DNA from: Nocardiopsis suaedae
GTDB taxonomy: Bacteria > Actinomycetota > Actinomycetes > Streptosporangiales > Streptosporangiaceae
Reading direction: 5' to 3'
Assembly: GCF_027706745.1 (NCBI RefSeq)
Contig: NZ_JAQFWP010000051.1
Span: 1 to 51,552, forward strand
DNA length: 51,552 bases
The notes below the pieces were generated by a model. The model had not been told where the DNA came from. It worked only from the letters and a program-made list of their open reading frames with translations, and searched no databases. Below, piece by piece: positions 42,380-51,105 of this stretch. A program made the position numbers and the translations under genes. Position 1 is the first letter of the stretch. The number at the start of each line of letters is the position of its first letter.

Positions 42380-44050
42380 TCACTTGAAGGACGCCTCCTG
42401 GAAGCGCTCCTGGGTCAGCGGGCTGGCGGCCGGGGGCTCCACGTCCGGCGAGAACACGATCGACGGCGGTGAGTGGGAGATGGGCAGCCCCGGCAGGTAG
42501 TCCATGATGATCTCGTTGGCGTCCTGGTAGAGGCCGACGCGCGCCTCCGGGTCGGGTTCGGAGGCGACGGTCTCCATCGCCTCGAAGACCTCGTCGTCGC
42601 GGAAGCCCCACGCGCTGTCGTAGCCGCCGAACCAGGTGCCGAGGAAGTTGTAGGCCTCGTTGTAGTCGCCGGTCCAGCCGAGGAGGTAGAGGCTGCAGTT
42701 GCCCGAGTCGGTGTGCGGGATGTACTCGTCCCAGGGCTTGGAGTCGGCCTCGACGGTGATCCCGGCGTCCTTCAGGTCGGACTGGATGACGTCGAAGATG
42801 TCCTTGGGGGCGGGCATGTAGGGCCGGGTGACCTCCGTCGGGTAGCAGAAGTCGATGGTGAGGTCCTCTTGCCCGGCCTCCTCCAGCAGCTCCCGGGCGC
42901 GGTCCGGGTCGTAGTCGTAGGTCGCCACGTCGGGGGACCACCCCTCGACGGTCTCGGGGATGAACTGCGTGGCGACCTGGGCGCCCTCGGGCAGGATCGT
43001 GTCGACGATGCGCTGGCGGTCCACCGCGTGCGCGAGCGCCCGCCGCACCTCGGGGTCCTCCAGCTCCTCGGAGGCCTCCTGGTTGTAGGCCATGTAGAGG
43101 ATGTTGAACACGTCGCGCTGGGGGACCTGGAAGCCCGCGTCCTTGAGGGGCTGGACGTCGGCCGGCGCGACGAGGTCGTAGCCGTGCACGTCCCCGGCCT
43201 CCAGGGCCTGGCGGCGGGCGCTCTCCTCGGAGATGGTCTTGATGATGACCGTCTTGATCCCGGCCGGCTCGCCCCAGTAGTCGTCGTTGCGCTCCAGGGT
43301 GACCTCTTGGGCGTCGTGGTCCCACTCGCCGTAGGTGTAGGGGCCCGTCCCGGCGATGGCACCGGCCTCCTGGCTGTACTCGGGCAGGACCGGGGCGCCC
43401 TCCTCGCCGCCGACCTCCTGGTCGGCGACGGCCTCGATGGAGGCGGGGCTCATGATGCCGAAGGAGGACAGCGTGAAGCCGCCGGGGAAGGCCGCGGAGG
43501 ACTCGGTGAGCGTGATGACGGGGGTGAGCCCGTCCTCGGCGGTGCAGGAGTCGTAGATCGACTCGGGCAGCTCATCGTCCTCGTTCTCGGCGAACCCGCC
43601 GAAGACGTTCTGCCAGTAGTAGGTCTGGTTGCTGGACTGGTAGTCGCCGGTGAAGTTGTACCAGCGGTCGAAGTTGGCGCAGACCGCCTCGGCGTCCAAG
43701 GGCTCGCCGTCGTGGAAGGTCACCCCCTCGCGCAGGTGGAAGGTCCACTCGGTGCCGTCCTCGGACTGCTCCCAGCTCTCGGCGAGTCCGCCCTGGATCT
43801 CGGTGCCGCCGGACTCGTGCACCAGCAGGGTCTCCATGACCTGGCGGGTGACGCGGAAGGTCTCCCCGTCGTTGGCCAGGGCCGGGTCCAGGGAGCGGGG
43901 ATCGCCCGTTCCGGCGAAGATCAGCGGCTGGGTCTCGTTGGGGTCGCCTCCGGTGTCCCGCTCGCTCTGCGCGCACCCGGCGGCCGCGAGGGCCAGGGCC
44001 GCCGCGGCCGCCGCCGGAGCGAGGAGCCGCCCGTTTCTCCTTTTGAACAC
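42380..44050 (-). CDS. Peptide ABC importer substrate-binding lipoprotein (SBP family 5)
   Basis: This 556-residue lipoprotein captures peptides outside the membrane. The signal peptide has a basic start and the lipobox AAAGC, with the acylated Cys near residue 26. SBP_bac_5 features are PRSLDPALANDGETFRVTRQVMETLL, WTFHLREGVTFHDGEPLDAEAV and the late GWTGDYNEAYNFLGTWFGG. The acidic bias (many Asp/Glu) fits an extracellular domain. I chose the GTG at 44050, with GAGGTGG upstream. A frame to 44095 has no signal character. It is the first gene of the five-gene importer operon, and an A+T-richer promoter zone lies upstream at 44051-44170. Confidence 0.92.
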   Translation of the reverse strand: MFKRRNGRLLAPAAAAAALALAAAGCAQSERDTGGDPNETQPLIFAGTGDPRSLDPALANDGETFRVTRQVMETLLVHESGGTEIQGGLAESWEQSEDGTEWTFHLREGVTFHDGEPLDAEAVCANFDRWYNFTGDYQSSNQTYYWQNVFGGFAENEDDELPESIYDSCTAEDGLTPVITLTESSAAFPGGFTLSSFGIMSPASIEAVADQEVGGEEGAPVLPEYSQEAGAIAGTGPYTYGEWDHDAQEVTLERNDDYWGEPAGIKTVIIKTISEESARRQALEAGDVHGYDLVAPADVQPLKDAGFQVPQRDVFNILYMAYNQEASEELEDPEVRRALAHAVDRQRIVDTILPEGAQVATQFIPETVEGWSPDVATYDYDPDRARELLEEAGQEDLTIDFCYPTEVTRPYMPAPKDIFDVIQSDLKDAGITVEADSKPWDEYIPHTDSGNCSLYLLGWTGDYNEAYNFLGTWFGGYDSAWGFRDDEVFEAMETVASEPDPEARVGLYQDANEIIMDYLPGLPISHSPPSIVFSPDVEPPAASPLTQERFQEASFK

Positions 44051-44336
44051 TGTCCACCTCGTCTGGGGGGTCGGTGGCACTGCGCTTGCTGGCACGAACT
44101 TTATTGCTTTCGCCCCTTATTTCAGATCCCGTAATGGATCGTCAACGGAACCGTGGCCGTTCCGCGCCATTGCCGATCTGCCCGCCATTGGAGGTTTTCC
44201 GTCGTTTGTCACCGCGAACGAGATTTGTGCGACGAGTGCTCGATGGGACTGCTGTTAACCATGGGGAGGATCTCCGACAGATGTCCTTCCGCGATCTATC
44301 GGCACCGACCTCCCATACGTGCCGACCAGGCATGCT

Positions 44337-45356
44337 TCATTCCCGATCGGGAGGTTCGACCGCATTCTGCGGTCTTCCTGCGGCGTATGCCTCGATGTTC
44401 TCCCGTGTCGTGGTCAGGATTCGCCGGACCGCCTGCCGGGTGTCGAACCCGCTGTGCGGCGTGACGAGCACATTGCCCATGCGCAGCAGAATGTGGTCGG
44501 CCAGGAGCGTACGCATGTCCCGGTCGCGGTCCGCCGCCAGGGTGCGCAGCAGTTCCGCCTCCTCGCGCAGCCCGGGTTCGGCTTCGAGCACGTCCAGCCC
44601 GGCGGCCGCCACCCGCCCCTCCCCTAGCGCGCGCACGAGCGCCGCGGTGTCCACGACCTCCCCACGGGAGGTGTTGATCAGCACCGCCCCGGGCTTCATC
44701 TGCGCGAAGCGCGCGGCGTCCATCAGGTGGCGCGTCCCCTCGCCTCCCGGTACGTGGAGGCTCACCACGTCCGAGCCGGCCAGCAACTCGCCCAAGGGCA
44801 CATAGCGCACGCCCGGGGTACCCGCCAGAACGGGGTCGGGGCGCACGTCATGGGCCAGGACCCGCATGCCGAACCCGAGGGCGAGCCGCGCGGTGCACGC
44901 CCCGATCCGCCCGGTGCCCACCACCCCCATGACGGCCCCGTTCAGGTCGAAGCCCTGGAGCCCGCCGAAGGAGAAGTCGCCCCGGCGGGTCCGGTCCACC
45001 GCCTCCACGATCCGGTGGGAGATCGCCAGGAGAAGCGCGAAGACGTGCTCGGCGATCGTGCGGTCCCCGTAGCCGGGTGCGTTCGCCACGGCCACCCCGT
45101 TTCTCCGGCACCATTCCAGGTCGATGTGGTCGTGGCCGGTGGAACGGGTGGCGATGAGGCCCAACCGGTCGAACCGCTCCAGCACCCGCGCGTCCAGGCG
45201 GGAATGGATGAAGGTCGACACCACATCGGCGTCGGCGTGCGCGGCCGCGGTTCGCGCGTCCAGGCGCCCGCTCTCGAACCGCAGTTCACAGCCGTCCCCC
45301 AGCCGTTCCAGTTCGGCATGCTCCCAGTCCTCCATCTCGAAGAAGGAGATCTTCAC
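44337..45356 (-). CDS. D-2-hydroxyacid dehydrogenase (D-lactate dehydrogenase-like)
   Basis: This 339-residue NAD-dependent enzyme has the Rossmann motif GVVGTGRIG (about residues 145-153) and the catalytic Arg in NTSRGEVVDT. The Glu is in DVLEAEPG and the His in VTPHSGFDT. The substrate-domain opening MKISFFEMEDWE resembles D-lactate dehydrogenases (LdhA type), and STGHDHIDLEWCRRNGV is conserved there. The exact 2-oxoacid is uncertain. I chose the GTG at 45356 with GAGGAGG upstream. The longer frame to 45638 is non-coding in character. It lies on the same strand as, and upstream of, the importer operon but is separated by 286 bp, so it is a separate transcript. Confidence 0.9.
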   Translation of the reverse strand: MKISFFEMEDWEHAELERLGDGCELRFESGRLDARTAAAHADADVVSTFIHSRLDARVLERFDRLGLIATRSTGHDHIDLEWCRRNGVAVANAPGYGDRTIAEHVFALLLAISHRIVEAVDRTRRGDFSFGGLQGFDLNGAVMGVVGTGRIGACTARLALGFGMRVLAHDVRPDPVLAGTPGVRYVPLGELLAGSDVVSLHVPGGEGTRHLMDAARFAQMKPGAVLINTSRGEVVDTAALVRALGEGRVAAAGLDVLEAEPGLREEAELLRTLAADRDRDMRTLLADHILLRMGNVLVTPHSGFDTRQAVRRILTTTRENIEAYAAGRPQNAVEPPDRE

Positions 45357-45619
45357 GCCCGCCTCCTCGTCCGTGGTCCCCCGCCCGGTGCGGGCGCCGT
45401 CGGGTCGACTCGTTCCCCCTCTGGGACGGCACCCCCTTCCCCGAACGTCCCGAGGCCGGGGTGTCGGCAATGTGCACGGTGCGTGGATTCCCGTCGTCAG
45501 CGGGTAAAGGGATGGCAAAGCCGTGGGGCCGGTAAAGCACGCGGGGCGGTTGGGAAAGCACAATCTCTGTGTCAGGTGGCCGCACCGGGCCGCCTTCCCC
45601 GCTGACCGAGAGGACACAG

Positions 45620-46249
45620 ATGGCAGTCCCCCGCGCATTCACCCTGCGTGCCGTCACCGCGGCCTGCGCCGCGGCCGTCACCCTCCCCCTGGCCGCCGCC
45701 CCCGCACAGGCCGACACCCTCCCGCCCGATGAGCTCCGACGCGTCACCGACGCCTACGTCTTCGACTACGCCCTGGACGACTTCACCGCCGTCAGCGCGC
45801 AGCGGCCCCACGAGCCCCAGCTCGACTGGTCCAACGACGGCTGCAGCATGTCCCCCGACCAGCCCATCGGCTACGACTTCAAGCCCGGCTGCGTGCGCCA
45901 CGACTTCGGCTACCGCAACTTCAAGCTGCAGTCGCGGTTCACCGAGGCCAACCGGCTGCGCATCGACAACGTGTTCCGCGACGACCTGTACGGGATCTGC
46001 GACGGCGACTGGGTGTGCCGCGGCGTCGCCGACATCTACTACTCCGCGGTGCGCGGCTTCGGCGGCTTCGCCTCCGACCTCGACGACGCCCTGGAGCAGG
46101 GCGACGTGGAAGAGAAGACCGAGCGGTTCCTCGCGACCGCGGAGAAGGCGGAGGACGCCGGCTCCGCCCGCGAGGCCGAGCGCCTCATGGCCGAATTCGA
46201 GCAGGAGACCGGCGTGGACCTGGACACCGAGTCGGTGCCGGTGGGCTGA
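45620..46249 (+). CDS. Secreted prokaryotic phospholipase A2
   Basis: This 209-residue exported enzyme releases fatty acid from the sn-2 position of phospholipids, calcium-dependent in characterised actinobacterial relatives. A signal peptide ends near PAQADTL. The mature core shows DGCSMSPDQPIGYDFKPGCVRHDFGYRNF, where the HD pair near residue 93 is catalytic and two flanking cysteines can pair. A second Cys pair follows in GICDGDWVCRG. After the core, an acidic helical tail of about 50 residues is longer than in the streptomycete enzyme. AGAGGA precedes the ATG. It ends 9 nt before the convergent glycosylase gene. Confidence 0.9.
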   Translation: MAVPRAFTLRAVTAACAAAVTLPLAAAPAQADTLPPDELRRVTDAYVFDYALDDFTAVSAQRPHEPQLDWSNDGCSMSPDQPIGYDFKPGCVRHDFGYRNFKLQSRFTEANRLRIDNVFRDDLYGICDGDWVCRGVADIYYSAVRGFGGFASDLDDALEQGDVEEKTERFLATAEKAEDAGSAREAERLMAEFEQETGVDLDTESVPVG

Positions 46250-46258
46250 CCCGCCGCC

Positions 46259-47140
46259 TCACTTGGCCTGGCAGCCCGGGCACCAGTACAGGGTCCGGGC
46301 CGCCAGCTCCGCCGCGCGGACCGGCGTGCCGCACACCCGGCAGGGCTCGCCGGTCCGGTAGCAGACGTAGAGCGTGTCGGGCCGCGGCACCGGCCGGGCC
46401 TGCGGGTCGGGCCGGTGCTCGGGGCGCGTGGTGATGATGATGCCGTCGCGCACGCCGTCCCGCAGCAGGCCGCACAGGTCGGCCCAGAGGCCCTCCCACT
46501 CGCCGGGCGTGACGTCGCGGCCCGGGCGGTAGGGGTCGATCCCGGCGCGGAACAGGGACTCGGCCCGGTAGATGTTGCCGATCCCGGCGACCACGTCCTG
46601 GCGCATCAGCAGGGTCGCGATGGGCGAGCGGGAGCGCGTGACGGTCCGCCAGGCCCGCTCGGGGTCCGCGTCGGCGCGCAGCGGGTCGGGGCCGAGGCGG
46701 GCCTGGACGGCGCGCTTGCCCTCCTCGGTGATCACCTCGCAGGCCGAGGCGCCGCGCAGGTCCGCCCAGCCGTGCGCGGTGACCAGGCGGGCCCGCACCG
46801 CCCCGACGGGCGGCGGCGGGACGGCGAAGCCGTCCGCACCGCGCTCCAGCGGGCGGCCGTCGGCCCCGGCGGCGCGCGGGGCGCCCAGGTGCCGCTCGCC
46901 GTCGGCGTCGCCGAAGGTCCAGGCGCCGTACAGGCCGAGGTGGACGCGGAGCCACTCGTCGCCGTCGAACCCGAGGAAGAGCTGTTTGCCGTGGGCCTCG
47001 GCGGTCTCCAGGGTGCGGCCGTCGATGCGGCGCGCGCCGTCGGCGAAGCGCCCCTGCGGGCTGGAGGCGCGGACCGGTTCACCGCCGTAGTGCTCGCTGA
47101 AGTGCGCCGCCAGGCGGTGCAGCGTGTGGCCCTCGGGCAC
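46259..47140 (-). CDS. Fpg/Nei-family DNA glycosylase/AP lyase
   Basis: This 293-residue base-excision repair enzyme starts with PEGHT. The proline after the initiator Met is the catalytic nucleophile and the Glu assists. A conserved lysine is in AHGKQLFLGF, the helix-two-turn-helix in VAGIGNIYRAE, and the C-terminal zinc finger has CYRTGEPC plus CPGC. The opening and zinc-finger spacing fit endonuclease VIII-like (Nei) proteins of actinobacteria, which excise oxidised pyrimidines, rather than MutM. The GTG at 47140 is set by the need for Pro at position 2, with GAGGGGG upstream. It lies downstream of the SF1-like gene on the same strand after 358 bp. Confidence 0.92.
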   Translation of the reverse strand: MPEGHTLHRLAAHFSEHYGGEPVRASSPQGRFADGARRIDGRTLETAEAHGKQLFLGFDGDEWLRVHLGLYGAWTFGDADGERHLGAPRAAGADGRPLERGADGFAVPPPPVGAVRARLVTAHGWADLRGASACEVITEEGKRAVQARLGPDPLRADADPERAWRTVTRSRSPIATLLMRQDVVAGIGNIYRAESLFRAGIDPYRPGRDVTPGEWEGLWADLCGLLRDGVRDGIIITTRPEHRPDPQARPVPRPDTLYVCYRTGEPCRVCGTPVRAAELAARTLYWCPGCQAK

Positions 47141-47498
47141 CCCGCCCCCTCGTGTCGCGTTCCGGGTGTCCCGCGCGCGGCTCCCTCCGGCCGACGAGCC
47201 GGGACGCGGGGCACGGGAGGGGCCGCGCAGGCGCGGCGGCCACCGGAATCGCACTCTATCTCCCTCTCCAGGCGCGCCCGTTTCGGTGCGCGGTCATCCG
47301 GCCCCTCGCGGGCGGAAGCGGCCGCGGACGGCATTCGGCCGTCCCGTGACGGCGGGGCGTCGGCCGCGCTGAGTCGACCGGATGGAGCCCCCCCAGAGGA
47401 TCTCAACCGCCGTCGCCCAGAGGACTCACCGACGGCCGCGGGAAGCGAGGCACACCGCACCACCCGCCCTGGGGGACTCCCCTCCACGCACGCGCGCC
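47141..47498. other. Intergenic region between the SF1-like gene and the glycosylase gene
   Basis: This 358-bp region has no supported gene. A weak hairpin (GCCGTCG at 47409-47415 with CGACGGC at 47430-47436) may terminate the SF1-like transcript. The part near 47141-47280 presumably carries the glycosylase promoter. Confidence 0.4.
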
Positions 47499-50400
47499 CT
47501 ACACGGAATGCAGCGCGCGGTCCGCGCCCTCGTCCCCGTGGGCGAAGGTGGTGATCTCGTCGGCGACGCCGGCCGGGTCCTGCAGGCACCTCCAAGCGGG
47601 GACGCACACGACCGGCCCCTCGTAGAGGCCCTCCAGCATGCGCCCGCGGCGCAGCAGACGGCGCAGCTCCGCCCCGTTGCGCGCCTGGTCGACCAGGATC
47701 AGCGCCGATCCGCCCCGGGTGCGCACGCACAGGTCGGCGCGGTGCCCCCGCACGGACGGCGCGGTCGTGGCGTCGGCCGCGCGCCGGCGGAGCGCCCGCT
47801 GCAGCACCCGGACGGCCGGGGTGGCGGCCTCCTCCCCCGCCTCGTCCTCGCCTCCGGCCTCCGCCCAGCGGCACAGCTCACCGCCGACTCCGCCCTGGCG
47901 CGCCCAGAACGCCCGGTCCCCCACGGCGATCAGGCGCAGTCGGGTGCGGGTCAGCGCGGTGGTCCACAGCCGCTCGGGCACGCCCGGCCCTCCCGCGGCG
48001 CCGGGCGCGCCCGTCGCGGACACCACCATCACGTCGACGCCCCGGTGTTCGGCGCGGAAGTGCTCCGGACCGCCCACCCGGACCTCCCGGGTGAACTCCT
48101 GGCGTTCGGCCAGGCGGCGCAGCAGCGACCACTGGGCCTGGTGGGGCGCGACCACGCCGAGCCGCAGCCCGCTCGGCAGTCCGCCGTCGAGCTGGCGCAG
48201 CAGCACCGCCACCCGGTAGGCCTCGTCCCGGTTGACCGCCGATGCCCCGGGCACCGCCTCGGAGCGGCCCGGCGCGTGCCGCCACTCGACCGCCGGGCCG
48301 GTGACGGCGGGCAGGGTGCGCGGGTCGGTCAGCACGTGCACGCGGCCGCCGTAGCAGTGCCGGGAGGCCAGCCGGGCGATCTCGGGGCGGGACCGGTCGT
48401 GCTCGTCGAGGCGCAGCCGCGCGCCGTGCCCCGCCTCGGCGGACGCGGCGCAGGCCGAGTAGGCCGAGGCGCCGTGGCCCAGCCCCCACCGGCGCAGCCA
48501 CTCCCCGCCCAGGCCCGAATCCGTCCGGGCGCGGTCCTCGTCGGCGGGGTCCATCAGGCGGGGCGGCGGCGCCTGCGCCGGGTCGCCCAGCACCAGGGCC
48601 CGGCGGGCCCGGTACAGCAGCGGCAGGAGGCGCGCCACCGGGATGCGGTCCGCTTCGGCCACCACGACCAGGTCGAACAGGCCGGGGGTGCACGGCAGCG
48701 CGTGCGCGGCGTCCGCGCGCACCGACCACGCGGGAACGGCGGTCAGCAGGTGCGCCAGCCCGGACCTGCGGGCGGCGTCGTGCCAGTTCAGCGCCTCGAT
48801 GCGGGAGGTGATCGCGGGGCGCGCGCGGGCGGCGCGGCGGACCGCGGAACTCTCCAGGTAGGCGGCGCCGGAGAGCAGATGGCAGGCGAGGGCGGCGTCC
48901 AGGTCGGCGGTCAGGTCCGCGAGCGGGGCCAGGCGGCGGCGCCGGTCCAGGCAGGAGCGCCACTCGCTCTCCAGCGCGGCGGCCCGCGCCAGCCGGTCCA
49001 GGTTCTCCGGGGCGGGGTTCACGCCCAGCTCGCGGCGGATCGCCGCGCGGTGGGCCCGGGCGGCCATTCCGGCCCCCTGGGCCCGCTCGGCGCGGCGCTG
49101 CCAGGTTTCGGGCTCGCCGGTGTCGACGGTGAACAGCGCCTCGGGGTCCCAGCCGGCCTCCGCCAGGCGCCGCCGCTCGGCGCCGAGCAGGGCCAGGGTG
49201 TGCCCGCCCGCGGCGACCGCGTCCACGGCGCGCCAGGCCTCCTCGGCGCGTGCCCAGTCGTCGCGCAGGCTCTGCCGGTCGCCCACCGCGTCGGGCGGGT
49301 CGGAGCGCAGGACCGTGTCGGCGATCCCGGCGAGGGCCCGCGCCTCCTCTTCGGCGGGGCCGCCGACCGGCAGGACGCGGTGGGCCCGGTCCGCGCCGGC
49401 CGCGGCGGCCAGGCGGGACGGGAGGCGGCCGTCGGGGGCGACGAGCAGCACGCTCTGCCCTGCGGCGCACGCGGTGCGCACGGCGGTGTCGGCGACCTGG
49501 TCGGCGCCGGTGCCGGGCGGCGCGGCGGCGACGGTGAGGGGGCGACGCATGGCGGAAGAGACGACGGCGTGGTGGGCCTCGGACAGGCGGTGGGGCGAGA
49601 CGGGAAGGACCGGCTCGTCTCGCGCGGAGCCGCCTTCGAGGAGCGCGGCCAGGGCGGTGGAGTCGGCCTTCTCCGCCCGGATGCCGTCTCCGCCCAGGTC
49701 GGCGGCGAGCCCGGCGTCGGAGGCGGGGGCGGGGGCGGGGGCGACGCGCCCGCGGTCTGCGGGGTCCTCCCCGGCGCGGAAGAGGAGGGCGATGTTGTGC
49801 GCACCCGGGCGGAGGTCGGCCAGGGGCATGACGCCGCGCAGGCGCGCCGGGACGACGTCGTCGATGCGGTCGATCTCCAGGCGGGCCAGGACCATGCGCG
49901 CCTTGGCCTCCAGGTCGCTGATCTTGGCGGTGGTGGCCCTGCCCGCGCCCTCGTCCGCGCTCTTGCCGTTGTCCGCGCTCCTGGCGTTCTTGTCCGCTGT
50001 CTTGTCCGCCGCGCTGGAGCGGACGATGCGGCGGAACTCGGCCAGCTCCTCCGGGGTCTCGATCCCGAGACGGCGCAGGAGCGCGGGGTTGACCTCGGGG
50101 CGCGAGGCGATGCGGACCCGAGGACGCGCGGGGTCCTGCTCCGGCAGGGGTTCGGCGTCGACCACGAAGAGCGGCGCTGCACGGCGCACGGCGCCGGTCC
50201 CGTACGGGGCGTGCGGATGGTCCGGCTCCACGGGTGCGCGAACATGGTCGGCCCCGTAGTCGCGTCCGTGGTCGGCTCGATGGCCGTCGTCGCGGCCCCA
50301 GCTGCCCCGGTCGGGGCCGTGGCCCCGCTCCTCGGGAAGGATCACCAGCGGGTATCCGTAGCGGAGACGGCCGCCTCCCGAGCCGTCGACCAGTGCCGCG

Positions 50401-50924
50401 GCGCCGACGGGGACGTCCACGGTGGTGCGTTCTCCGGTGAAGACCGTTTCGGAGCCGCCGGGCAGGGCTGCCCAGGCGTCGAGGCGGGAGGTGTCCAAGT
50501 CGACGAGGTGGCCGAGGATCCGTTCGCGCTCGACGCAGTCCCGGTGGTAGCCGACGAGGGCGGCCAGCCGCTCGGTCGGGGTCCGGGGCACAGGGCGCAC
50601 CGGCGCGGGGCCGACGGGACGCACGGGGGCGTCCGCGGACCGCGCGGACGACCGACCGGAACCCGCGGAGGTTCGGTCGGCCCGCCGCACCGGCGGTACG
50701 GCCGGTCCGAGCGCGGCGATGCCGGTGGCCTCGGTGACCTGGGCGGCAGCGTCGGCGACCTCAGTGGCCTCGACAGACTCAGCGGGCTCAGCGGGCTCAG
50801 CGGCCGGAGGCGTCTCCGTCCGCTCCTCAGTGGGCGGCGCGATCTCCGCGACGACGCGGACGGGCTCGGCGGGCGCCTCCCCGTCACGGTCGCGCAGGGA
50901 CGGGTCGGATCGGGGGACCGCCAC
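47499..50924 (-). CDS. Large SF1-helicase-like protein with degenerate ATPase motifs
   Basis: This is a 1141-residue cytoplasmic protein. An acidic low-complexity region (about 15-100) precedes a helical/beta region. The P-loop position near residue 465 reads APPGTGADQVAD, so the Walker A Lys and Ser/Thr are missing. The Walker B position near 753 reads VVVAEADRIP where IDEA is normal, followed by an intact motif-III-like VLGDPAQAPPP. Motifs V/VI appear as MVVSATGAPG and LWTTALTRTRLRLIAVGD. The last 100 residues (RGHRADLCVRTRGGSALILVDQARNG) resemble a restriction-nuclease-like fold with DxA replacing ExK. I chose the GTG at 50924 because GAGGTG precedes it; another GTG lies at 50936. Probably a non-catalytic or altered helicase relative. 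Confidence 0.75.
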   Translation of the reverse strand: MAVPRSDPSLRDRDGEAPAEPVRVVAEIAPPTEERTETPPAAEPAEPAESVEATEVADAAAQVTEATGIAALGPAVPPVRRADRTSAGSGRSSARSADAPVRPVGPAPVRPVPRTPTERLAALVGYHRDCVERERILGHLVDLDTSRLDAWAALPGGSETVFTGERTTVDVPVGAAALVDGSGGGRLRYGYPLVILPEERGHGPDRGSWGRDDGHRADHGRDYGADHVRAPVEPDHPHAPYGTGAVRRAAPLFVVDAEPLPEQDPARPRVRIASRPEVNPALLRRLGIETPEELAEFRRIVRSSAADKTADKNARSADNGKSADEGAGRATTAKISDLEAKARMVLARLEIDRIDDVVPARLRGVMPLADLRPGAHNIALLFRAGEDPADRGRVAPAPAPASDAGLAADLGGDGIRAEKADSTALAALLEGGSARDEPVLPVSPHRLSEAHHAVVSSAMRRPLTVAAAPPGTGADQVADTAVRTACAAGQSVLLVAPDGRLPSRLAAAAGADRAHRVLPVGGPAEEEARALAGIADTVLRSDPPDAVGDRQSLRDDWARAEEAWRAVDAVAAGGHTLALLGAERRRLAEAGWDPEALFTVDTGEPETWQRRAERAQGAGMAARAHRAAIRRELGVNPAPENLDRLARAAALESEWRSCLDRRRRLAPLADLTADLDAALACHLLSGAAYLESSAVRRAARARPAITSRIEALNWHDAARRSGLAHLLTAVPAWSVRADAAHALPCTPGLFDLVVVAEADRIPVARLLPLLYRARRALVLGDPAQAPPPRLMDPADEDRARTDSGLGGEWLRRWGLGHGASAYSACAASAEAGHGARLRLDEHDRSRPEIARLASRHCYGGRVHVLTDPRTLPAVTGPAVEWRHAPGRSEAVPGASAVNRDEAYRVAVLLRQLDGGLPSGLRLGVVAPHQAQWSLLRRLAERQEFTREVRVGGPEHFRAEHRGVDVMVVSATGAPGAAGGPGVPERLWTTALTRTRLRLIAVGDRAFWARQGGVGGELCRWAEAGGEDEAGEEAATPAVRVLQRALRRRAADATTAPSVRGHRADLCVRTRGGSALILVDQARNGAELRRLLRRGRMLEGLYEGPVVCVPAWRCLQDPAGVADEITTFAHGDEGADRALHSV

Positions 50925-51105
50925 GTCACACCTCACGTATTCGATGGCATTTCGGGCGATGCCGAACAGCGACCGTCAGGTCACTCAGGGCTATCATCTT
51001 CATTCTCCGACATCCCCCGCACATCCGCAGGAAGTCCGGGGAATTGCCCCTGACGACGTCCATCGCTCCAGGAGAGCCGGGGACTGACGGACCAGCGGGC
51101 TCCCG
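50925..51105. promoter_or_regulatory. Upstream region of the SF1-like gene
   Basis: This 181-bp region is A+T-richer at about 50935-51010 and presumably carries the promoter for the minus-strand SF1-like gene. No distinct operator was found. Confidence 0.4.

Noticed and set aside
44344-44353. Palindrome CCCGATCGGG as an operator
   Set aside because: It lies inside the coding end of the hydroxyacid dehydrogenase gene, and short GC palindromes are expected by chance in this composition.
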